Source: Magnetococcales bacterium (GTDB lineage Bacteria > Pseudomonadota > Magnetococcia > Magnetococcales > Magnetaquicoccaceae). From it: a stretch of DNA of 6,938 bases. Positions 1 to 6,938 of the stretch are shown piece by piece. Positions within the stretch are counted from its first letter, which is position 1. Every line of letters starts with the position of its first letter. The stretch is taken from assembly GCA_015228895.1 (NCBI GenBank), contig JADGCR010000120.1, forward strand, positions 1-6,938. The letters run 5' to 3'. Below the pieces are notes generated by a model. That model saw only the letters and a program-made list of their open reading frames with translations. It made no database searches and was not told the origin of the DNA. The translations under genes were made by a program, and so were the position numbers.

Positions 1-1508
<1,508 letters not shown>

Positions 1509-1517
1509 GGAAACGAC

Positions 1518-2105
1518 ATGATCAAGGAACTTAAACCTGCCCTGGTTATGCTGGGGTTGATGACCCTCCTGACCGGCATCGTCTATCCGGCCCTGGTCAC
1601 GGGGGTGGCGCAAACGCTTTTCCCGCGACAGGCCAACGGCAGTATCCTGGAGTTCCAGGGGAGGCCTGTGGGATCGACGCTGGTGGGGCAGCCTTTTTCG
1701 GATCCCGGAGTGTTCTGGGGACGCCCCTCGGCCACCGCGCCTGTGCCCTACAATGCCGCTGCCTCCGGCGGCTCCAACCTGGGGCCGCGGCACCCCGCCC
1801 TGGAGGAGGCGGTCAAGGGGCGCATCGCGGCGCTCGAACAAAGCGATCCGCAACAGACCCGCCCCATCCCGGTGGAGCTGGTCACCGCCTCGGCCAGCGG
1901 CCTCGATCCTCACATCAGCCCGGCGGCGGCCCGGTGGCAGCTTCCCCGGGTGGCCCGGGCGCAAGGCTTGTCCGAGCAGGCGCTGGCCAACCTGGTGGCG
2001 CGGCACACCGAAAGTCGCACTTTCGGGGTGCTGGGTGAACCCCGGGTCAACGTCCTGACCCTCAATCTGGACCTGAAAAGCATGAACTCACGCCATGAGC
2101 CATGA
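1518..2105 (+). CDS. kdpC: Potassium-transporting ATPase subunit KdpC
   Basis: KdpC is the small accessory subunit of the KdpFABC pump, held in the inner membrane by one N-terminal helix with the rest outside; it is thought to stabilise the complex and aid ATP binding or affinity. The 195-residue product is close to the usual ~190. A single hydrophobic segment spans about residues 8-31, after MIKELKP. Family blocks follow in order: GQPFSDPGVFWGRPSAT, PYNAAASGGSNLGP, the DPHISPAAA block, and the C-terminal RTFGVLGEPRVNVLTLNLDL. The ATG at 1518 is preceded by GAGG at 1507-1510 with a 7-base spacer, and this Shine-Dalgarno overlaps the kdpB stop codon. The 3' end overlaps kdpD by 11 bases. The protein looks full length and intact. 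Confidence 0.97.
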   Translation: MIKELKPALVMLGLMTLLTGIVYPALVTGVAQTLFPRQANGSILEFQGRPVGSTLVGQPFSDPGVFWGRPSATAPVPYNAAASGGSNLGPRHPALEEAVKGRIAALEQSDPQQTRPIPVELVTASASGLDPHISPAAARWQLPRVARAQGLSEQALANLVARHTESRTFGVLGEPRVNVLTLNLDLKSMNSRHEP

Positions 2106-4782
2106 TCCCGATCGTCCCGACCCCGACGCCCTGCTGGCCCGGCTCGAAAACGAGGCGGCCCAGGCGCACCGGGGCAGACTGAAGATCTTCTTCGGGGCCT
2201 GTCCCGGCGTGGGCAAGACCTTCGCCATGCTCACCGCCGCGCAGGTGTTGCGACAGCAGGGGCAGGAGGTCATGGTCGGGGTGGTGGAAACCCATGGTCG
2301 GGTGGAAACCGCCGCCCTGCTGGAGGGGCTGACGCTCCTGCCGCGCCGGGTCATCGACTACAAGGGTCGCCGGCTGGAGGAATTCGACCTGGACGCCGCT
2401 CTGGCGTGTCGTCCAGTCCTGATCCTGGTGGACGAGCTGGCCCACTCCAATGCCCCGGGATCGCGCCATCCCAAGCGCTGGCAGGACATCGAGGAGCTGC
2501 TGGTCGCCGGTCTCGATGTGTACACCACGGTCAATGTGCAGCATGTGGAGAGCCTCAACGATGTGGTGGGCCAGATCACCGGCATCCGTGTCCGGGAACG
2601 GGTTCCGGACCACGTCCTCGACCAGGCGGACGAGATGGTGCTGGTGGACCTGCCGCCGGAGGAGTTGATGCAGCGCCTGCGGGAGGGCAAGGTCTACATC
2701 CCCCGGCAGGCGGAGCGGGCGGTGGAGCACTTCTTCCGCAAGGGCAACCTGTTGGCCCTGCGGGAACTGGCCCTGCGCCGTACCGCCGATCGGGTGGACG
2801 GCGACGTGCGCGCCTGGCGGCGGGAAAAATCCGTCTCCACCGTCTGGCCCACCCGCGAGGCGGTGCTGGTGTGCGTGGGACCGGGTCCGGACAGCGAAAA
2901 GCTGGTACGCCGTGCCGCCCGTCGCTCCAACCAGACCGGCGCACCCTGGCACGCCCTGGCCATCGAGACGCCCTTCATGCAGTCCCTGCCCGACCAGGCC
3001 CGCGCCCGCGTGCTGGACATGCTGAAGCTGGCCCAGGAGTTGGGTGCGCACACCGCCAGCCTCGCCGCCCCGGATGCGGTGGAGGCTGCCATCGGCTACG
3101 CCCGCGAGAACAACCTGGGCACTCTGCTGGTGGGACGGGATCGCTACCGGCGGCTGCCCTGGCAGCACGGCTTTGCCGAAAAGCTTGGCCGCCTGGCCCC
3201 GGACCTGGAGCTGCTCCAGATCGCCCGGGAGGACGACGAGAGGGGTGGGGCGACGCCCGCCTCCTCCAGGCCCTCCCCGGCCTTTTCCTGGCGACCCATG
3301 GGAGAGGCCGTCCTGGCGGTCGGAGTGGTCACGGCGTCCAGTGCGCCGCTGCACGACGTGCTCGACCAGGCCAACATCGTCATGATCTTCCTGCTGGCGG
3401 TGGTGTTCATCGCCGTCCGGTCGGGAAAGCAGGCGGCGATCATGGGGGCGTTTCTCTCCGTGGCCTGTTTCGATTTCTTCTATGTGCCGCCCCGTTTCAC
3501 CTTCGTGGTGCATGACGTGCAGTACCTGGTGACGTTTGCGGTGATGCTGACCGTGGCCCTGGTGGTGGGACCGTTGACCGCCGATTTGCGTTTCCAGGCT
3601 GCCGCCGCCAGAAAACGCGAGCAGCGCCTGCGGGCGTTGTACGAGATGGCGCGTGATCTCTCCAGCGCCCTGAGCGTGGAGCAGATCGTCGAGATCTGCC
3701 GGAATTTCTTCAAACGGGGGTTCAATGCGCCGGTGGCGGTCTTCCTGCCGGGGAAGGAGGGGCGGGTGATGCTGGCCGGTGATTCCACCTCCCGGCCCGA
3801 GGTCGACGAAGGCATCGCCCAGTGGAGTCACGACCATGGACAGAACGCCGGGACGGGAACGGACACCCTGCCTTCGGCCCCGGCCTTCTACGTCCCGCTC
3901 AAGGCTCCCTCCCGGAGGTGCGGGGTGCTGGCCCTTGTTCCCGAAACCCTCTCGTGGGAATTGCCGCCGGACCAGCAACATTTGTTGGACACCAGCGCCA
4001 CGCTTATCGCCATCGCCCTGGAACGGGTGCATTACGTCACCCTGACCCGGGACGCCCAGGTGAACATGGAGGCGGAGCGCTTGCGCAATTCCCTGTTGTC
4101 CGCCATTTCCCACGATCTGCGCACCCCCCTGACGGTGATTTCCGGGATGGCCGAGGCCATTCTCATGGCGTCGCCGCCATTGTCCGAACCCCACACCGGT
4201 CTGGCGCTGGCCATCCGGGATCAGGTTGCGCGCACCACCACCATGGTCGGCAACCTCCTGGATCTGGCTCGCATGCAAATGGGCCAGGTTGTCTTGCAGC
4301 GGGAATGGCAGACCCTGGAAGAGGTGATCGGGCTCTCCATGGAGCGTTCCGCGCCCTCGTTGACGGGCCATGTCGTGCGCGTCGATCTGCCTGGCGAGAT
4401 GCCTCTGATCGAGATGGATACCGGGCTCATGGAGCGGGCTTTCAACAATTTGCTGGAAAATGCCGCTCGTCACACCCCGCCCGGCAGCGCCATCACCATC
4501 GTCGCCAAAGTTCGGGGTATGTTCGCGGAGATTGCGGTGGAGGATGACGGTCCCGGCATTCCCCCCGGCATGGAGAAAAAGCTTTTCGACAAATTCACGC
4601 GGGGTAAAATGGAGAAGCCGGTTTCCGGTTTCGGATTGGGGTTGACCATCGTGCGTTCCATCGTCGAGGCCCACGGTGGAATGATCCGTGCCGAAAACCG
4701 CACGGGAGGCGGAGCGCGGTTCGTCGTCTCCCTGCCCCTGGGCCATCCACCCTCGTTGCCGGAAGATCCGGAAGATGCCTGA
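2095..4782 (+). CDS. kdpD: Osmosensitive K+ channel / potassium sensor histidine kinase KdpD
   Basis: KdpD is the inner-membrane sensor kinase that responds to potassium limitation and phosphorylates KdpE. The 895-residue product has the full family architecture. The N-terminal KdpD domain has Walker A GACPGVGKT (34-42) and the DELAHSNAPGSRHPKRW block from Asp113. A universal-stress-like domain covers about 250-382 and resembles the E. coli form. A membrane block (DUF4118 type) covers about 403-500, a GAF-like region about 510-645, and the HisKA motif SHDLRTPL has phospho-acceptor His673, the same number as in E. coli. The ATPase domain has an N box with NNLLENA (784-790), G1 DDGPGIPPG (817-825) and G2 GFGLGL (845-850). 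The ATG at 2095 overlaps kdpC in ATGAGCCATGA and has only a weak upstream ribosome site, so translation is probably coupled to kdpC. The end overlaps kdpE. The first membrane helix is unusually short and polar. Confidence 0.97.
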   Translation: MSHDPDRPDPDALLARLENEAAQAHRGRLKIFFGACPGVGKTFAMLTAAQVLRQQGQEVMVGVVETHGRVETAALLEGLTLLPRRVIDYKGRRLEEFDLDAALACRPVLILVDELAHSNAPGSRHPKRWQDIEELLVAGLDVYTTVNVQHVESLNDVVGQITGIRVRERVPDHVLDQADEMVLVDLPPEELMQRLREGKVYIPRQAERAVEHFFRKGNLLALRELALRRTADRVDGDVRAWRREKSVSTVWPTREAVLVCVGPGPDSEKLVRRAARRSNQTGAPWHALAIETPFMQSLPDQARARVLDMLKLAQELGAHTASLAAPDAVEAAIGYARENNLGTLLVGRDRYRRLPWQHGFAEKLGRLAPDLELLQIAREDDERGGATPASSRPSPAFSWRPMGEAVLAVGVVTASSAPLHDVLDQANIVMIFLLAVVFIAVRSGKQAAIMGAFLSVACFDFFYVPPRFTFVVHDVQYLVTFAVMLTVALVVGPLTADLRFQAAAARKREQRLRALYEMARDLSSALSVEQIVEICRNFFKRGFNAPVAVFLPGKEGRVMLAGDSTSRPEVDEGIAQWSHDHGQNAGTGTDTLPSAPAFYVPLKAPSRRCGVLALVPETLSWELPPDQQHLLDTSATLIAIALERVHYVTLTRDAQVNMEAERLRNSLLSAISHDLRTPLTVISGMAEAILMASPPLSEPHTGLALAIRDQVARTTTMVGNLLDLARMQMGQVVLQREWQTLEEVIGLSMERSAPSLTGHVVRVDLPGEMPLIEMDTGLMERAFNNLLENAARHTPPGSAITIVAKVRGMFAEIAVEDDGPGIPPGMEKKLFDKFTRGKMEKPVSGFGLGLTIVRSIVEAHGGMIRAENRTGGGARFVVSLPLGHPPSLPEDPEDA
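4759..4774 (+). promoter_or_regulatory. kdpE ribosome binding site within a small hairpin
   Basis: GGAAG at 4761-4765 lies nine bases before the chosen kdpE ATG. The same bases form one arm of a short inverted repeat, CCGGA (4759-4763), loop AGA, TCCGG (4767-4771). A five-pair hairpin could partly hide the site until ribosomes finishing kdpD open it. This fits coupling of kinase and regulator translation. The repeat is short, inside the kdpD coding sequence, and may be chance in GC-rich DNA. Confidence 0.35.
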
Positions 4783-5473
4783 GACGCCGCCCTGCCGGGT
4801 TGTCATGATCGAGGATGAACCGCAAATCCGTCGCTTCGTGCGGGTGGCCCTGGAGGCGGAGGGCCACACCGTGGTGGAAGCCGCGACCGGGGAACGGGGA
4901 CTGATGGAAACCGGAACCCGTCGTCCGGACCTGGTCATCATCGATCTCGGCCTGCCGGATCGGGATGGCGTCGAGGTGATCCGTGATCTGCGTACCTGGA
5001 GCAGCCTGCCCATCCTGATCCTTTCGGCGCGCACTCAGGAGAGCGAGAAGGTTGCGGCCCTGGATGCGGGCGCCGACGATTATCTGACCAAACCCTTCGG
5101 CATTCCGGAATTGCTGGCTCGGGTACGTGCTTTGCGGCGTCGTTCGGCGCAATTTTCCGCCGGGGAGGTTCCCATCATCCGTTTCGGCGATGTGGCCGTG
5201 AACCTTGTGGAGCGCCGGGTGACGCGCGGCGGCGAGGTGGTGCATCTGACGGCCATCGAATACCGTCTGCTGGGGGTTCTGATCGCCAATGCGGGACGTG
5301 TGTTGACTCATCGCATCCTGTTGCGCGAGGTCTGGGGGCCGAATCAACTCGACAACATCCATTATCTTCGGGTCTATATGTCCCATCTGCGGCGCAAGCT
5401 CGAAGATGATGCCAATGCGCCGAAACACCTTGTCACGGAATCCGGGGTGGGATACCGACTCGTGTTGACGTGA
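4775..5473 (+). CDS. kdpE: KDP operon response regulator KdpE (OmpR/PhoB family)
   Basis: KdpE is the cytoplasmic DNA-binding response regulator that, phosphorylated by KdpD, activates kdp transcription. The 232-residue product has a receiver domain at 1-120 and an OmpR-type winged helix at about 134-232. Receiver residues are all present: acidic pair Glu13-Asp14, phospho-acceptor Asp57 in IIDLGLPD, Ser84 and Lys106 in LTKPFG. The C-terminal block from HLTAIEYRLL through VWGPN to HYLRVYMSHLRRKLE is very like E. coli KdpE, with the recognition helix near 194-209. I chose the ATG at 4775 because it gives MPETPPCRVVMIEDE, five residues longer than E. coli before the conserved strand. GGAAG lies at 4761-4765, nine bases upstream. 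An in-frame ATG at 4688 would add 29 low-complexity residues inside kdpD coding sequence and is unlikely. The gene overlaps kdpD by 8 bases, so it is probably translationally coupled. Confidence 0.97.
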   Translation: MPETPPCRVVMIEDEPQIRRFVRVALEAEGHTVVEAATGERGLMETGTRRPDLVIIDLGLPDRDGVEVIRDLRTWSSLPILILSARTQESEKVAALDAGADDYLTKPFGIPELLARVRALRRRSAQFSAGEVPIIRFGDVAVNLVERRVTRGGEVVHLTAIEYRLLGVLIANAGRVLTHRILLREVWGPNQLDNIHYLRVYMSHLRRKLEDDANAPKHLVTESGVGYRLVLT

Positions 5474-5543
5474 TGGTAACCAATGGATAGACCGATGGGT
5501 GCCTTCATGGTCGACGAGAAGATCGTTGCCATCGCGACAGCGC

Positions 5544-5564
5544 CCGCGCCCGGCAGCGGCGCGG
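5544..5564. terminator. GC-rich hairpin in the convergent kdpE-dapE gap (weak terminator candidate)
   Basis: The 131-base gap between the ends of kdpE and dapE contains CCGCGCC (5544-5550), a 7-base loop, and GGCGCGG (5558-5564), a perfect all-GC 7-pair stem. A hairpin between two convergent genes is where a bidirectional terminator is expected. However, no T-run follows on either strand, so it is not a typical intrinsic terminator. It could be a stability or Rho-related structure, or chance. Nothing else is clear in the gap. Confidence 0.22.
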
Positions 5565-5604
5565 ACGGGAGTCGGGTGCAGCGTCGGCAGGCAGCGGGAA
5601 GGCT

Positions 5605-5820
5605 TCAGTGCCCCGTTCGTTCCGGTGCCTCCGGGGCCGGGTTGGCGACGGGTTCCGGATAACGCACGACCGGCTCCAGACCCGCCTCCCGGGCCTGCCG
5701 CTGGGCCTTCTCGGCGGCACGCCTCATGGCGACCAGTGCCAGATGGAAATCCGGGTCCCCTGGATGATGAGCGGGCTCAGGGTCCTGGGAGATGGTTTTC
5801 TCCCTCTTCCCCCGGGGGAA
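5605..5820 (-). other. C-terminal extension of DapE, possible fused small gene
   Basis: About 70 residues after the end of the normal DapE fold (about visible residues 373-443). The extension starts basic (PRGKREK), continues with a Pro/His/Asp-rich linker, then DPDFHLALVAMRRAAEKAQR, a likely amphipathic helix rich in Ala, Arg and Glu. It ends in GLEPVVRYPEPV and a Pro/Ala/Glu tail, stopping at TGA (5605-5607). I recognise no domain. On the minus strand AGGGAG (5800-5805) stands six bases before an in-frame ATC (5791-5793), as if a former start codon had mutated. An in-frame ATG exists at 5725-5727 and would give 40 residues. It may be a fused downstream gene, a lineage-specific tail, or the product of lost stop codons. 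Confidence 0.6.
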
Positions 5821-6938
5821 GAGCATCCCCAGCAGCCGATGCTGGATCCCCGCCAGGGCCTCCAGGTCACTGACCCGGCACCCCTCGTCGAGTTGGTGCA
5901 TCCCCACCGCCGGCAACCCGAGTTCCAGGGTTTCCGGACAGACCTGGGCGATGAAGCGGGCGTCCGAGGTGCCCCCGGAGGTCGAAAGCGCCGCCTCCCG
6001 TCCGGTGACCTCGCGGATGGCCTGCCGCACCCGGTCGAGGAAGGCGCCGGGTCTGGTCCGGAAGGGCAATCCCGAGACGCGCATCGTCAGATCCACCCCG
6101 AACCCCGCATCCAGGAGAGGCTGGAGATGATCCCGGACGTGCCGCTCCAGACCTTCCGGGGTCTGCTCGGTGTTGAAGCGGATGTTGAACCGGGCGGTCA
6201 GTTCCAGCGGCGTGACGTTGACCGCCTCCCCCCCGGCGGCGAGGCTCGTCCATTGAAAGCCGCTCGGCTCGAAATCGGCGTTGCCCTGATCGAGGGGGTG
6301 GCGCTGCAAGGCGTCGAGAGCGGCCAGGGCGGCGTGTATCGGATTGCGTGTCTGGTGCGGATAGGCCACATGCCCCGGGACCCCGCGCACCGTGATCCAG
6401 CCGTTGACCGAGCCGCGCCGACCGTTTTTCAGGCAATCTCCGGCGTCGGTGATGCCGGTGGGTTCTCCGACCAGGCAGTGATCCAGGGACTCGCCGCGTT
6501 CTTCGAGCCAGGAGAGAACCTCCCGGGTGCCGTGGACGGCCTCCCCCTCTTCGTCTCCCGTGATCAGGAAGGAGAGACTCCCGACCCCTTCGGCGGCGAA
6601 ACCGGGCCGTTCGGCGAGGAAGCGCTCCACGCCTGCTACCATGGCCGCCAGGCCCCCCTTCATGTCGCAGGCGCCCCGACCGGTCAGGAACCCTTCGTGG
6701 ACCTCGCCGGCGAAGGGGGGGGAGCGCCAGAGATCCTCCTGGCCGGGGGGGACGACGTCGGTATGGCCGGCGAGGCAGAGGTTGGGCGAGGCCTCGCCGA
6801 GACGGGCGTAGAGATTTTGGACCGGCCCGAAGCGGAGGCGGTGGAGGGTGAAGCCGAGCCGGGCGAGGCGGGCGGCGAGGATCTCCTGACAGCCGGCGTC
6901 GACGGGCGTGACCGACGGCGCCCGGATCAGGGCCTGGG
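5605..6938 (-). CDS. dapE: Succinyl-diaminopimelate desuccinylase DapE with a C-terminal extension (start beyond the window)
   Basis: DapE is a cytoplasmic di-zinc M20 hydrolase that splits N-succinyl-LL-diaminopimelate into succinate and LL-diaminopimelate, for lysine and peptidoglycan. The frame runs off the window end; 443 residues are visible and roughly the first 8-10 are missing. The internal ATG at 6661-6663 is not the start, because conserved sequence continues upstream of it. Counting from the first visible codon, metal and catalytic residues are all present: His58 and Asp60 in AGHTDVVPPG, Asp91 in GRGACDMKGG, Glu129-Glu130 in ITGDEEG, the glutamate of VGEPTG, and His347 in GMHQLDEG. 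Other family blocks are KNGRRGS, GHVAYPH and STSGGTSDARFIA. The dimerisation domain lies in the middle. E. coli DapE has about 26 residues after this last histidine, which places the core end near residue 373. Here about 70 further residues follow. The gene converges on kdpE and is probably unrelated to potassium uptake. Confidence 0.95.
   Translation of the reverse strand, partial: QALIRAPSVTPVDAGCQEILAARLARLGFTLHRLRFGPVQNLYARLGEASPNLCLAGHTDVVPPGQEDLWRSPPFAGEVHEGFLTGRGACDMKGGLAAMVAGVERFLAERPGFAAEGVGSLSFLITGDEEGEAVHGTREVLSWLEERGESLDHCLVGEPTGITDAGDCLKNGRRGSVNGWITVRGVPGHVAYPHQTRNPIHAALAALDALQRHPLDQGNADFEPSGFQWTSLAAGGEAVNVTPLELTARFNIRFNTEQTPEGLERHVRDHLQPLLDAGFGVDLTMRVSGLPFRTRPGAFLDRVRQAIREVTGREAALSTSGGTSDARFIAQVCPETLELGLPAVGMHQLDEGCRVSDLEALAGIQHRLLGMLFPRGKREKTISQDPEPAHHPGDPDFHLALVAMRRAAEKAQRQAREAGLEPVVRYPEPVANPAPEAPERTGH
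5804..5823. repeat. Perfect 20-base palindrome at the DapE core/extension junction
   Basis: CTCTTCCCCC (5804-5813) is followed directly by its exact reverse complement GGGGGAAGAG (5814-5823). As RNA it could form an 8-pair stem with a CCGG loop. It lies in frame within dapE and encodes visible residues around LFPRGK, precisely where the ordinary DapE fold ends. No T-run follows on either strand, so it does not look like a standard terminator. It could be a former intergenic structure, a protein-binding site, or a mutation-prone spot. Confidence 0.75.

Noticed and set aside
2850..3240. A c-di-AMP binding site in the stress-protein-like domain of KdpD
   Set aside because: The domain resembles the proteobacterial E. 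coli form and lacks the Ser/Gly-rich signature described for the Staphylococcus type, so ligand binding cannot be claimed.
2406..3515. A 369-codon plus-strand frame overlapping kdpD
   Set aside because: It is Gly/Ala/Pro/Arg-rich with no domain and overlaps the intact KdpD N-terminal and stress-protein-like domains.
4688..4774. A longer kdpE start that would add 29 residues
   Set aside because: The added residues are unlike any response regulator, lie wholly within the kdpD coding sequence, and the ATG at 4775 has a good upstream GGAAG and matches the family start.
2062..5034. A 990-codon open frame on the minus strand opposite kdpD
   Set aside because: Its length is striking, but the translation is dominated by Gly, Gln, His, Arg and Pro with no recognisable domain, and it lies exactly opposite a complete, highly conserved kdpD. 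GC-rich codon bias commonly removes stops from this antisense phase.
5499..5873. A 124-codon plus-strand frame after kdpE
   Set aside because: It is mostly antisense to the 3' end of dapE, is Pro/Arg/Gly-rich and has no ribosome site or recognisable domain.
6715..6722. Run of eight G residues in dapE as a possible contingency locus
   Set aside because: Both sides are in the same conserved frame (WRSPPF block), so the gene is intact; similar runs are frequent in this GC-rich window.

Overview
This window carries most of a potassium-uptake locus of the Kdp type, followed by a convergent lysine/peptidoglycan biosynthesis gene. The DNA is GC-rich. The proteins align along almost their whole length with Escherichia coli KdpB, KdpC, KdpD, KdpE and DapE as I remember those sequences, so a Pseudomonadota (proteobacterial) chromosome is the best reading. 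Genus and class cannot be fixed from this stretch.

Layout, plus strand: the 3' three-quarters of kdpB (1-1508, cut by the window start), kdpC (1518-2105), kdpD (2095-4782) and kdpE (4775-5473). The spacing is very tight: 9 bases between kdpB and kdpC, an 11-base overlap of kdpC with kdpD, and an 8-base overlap of kdpD with kdpE. These are almost certainly one transcript with translational coupling, whose promoter lies upstream of the window with kdpA (and kdpF if present). A 131-base convergent gap (5474-5604) follows, holding one GC-rich hairpin and no clear terminator. Minus strand: dapE (5605-6938), which lacks only about its first 8-10 residues at the window edge.

How the genes work together: KdpB is the P-type ATPase subunit that energises the KdpFABC potassium pump, and KdpC is its small membrane-anchored accessory subunit. 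KdpD is the sensor kinase that reports potassium limitation and phosphorylates KdpE, which activates kdp transcription. The pump and its regulator are thus co-transcribed, giving positive feedback. DapE is a housekeeping zinc hydrolase of diaminopimelate synthesis and is probably just a neighbour.

Most of the window is ordinary. The least ordinary part is the 3' end of dapE. The enzyme core ends where E. coli DapE ends, but the frame continues for about 70 residues into a Pro-rich and Arg/Ala-rich helical tail. A perfect 20-base palindrome sits exactly at the junction, and just past it is a ribosome-site-like AGGGAG six bases before an ATC codon. This looks like a small downstream gene that became fused to dapE, or a lineage-specific tail. 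I see no RNA genes, mobile elements, CRISPR arrays or convincing new multi-gene system.
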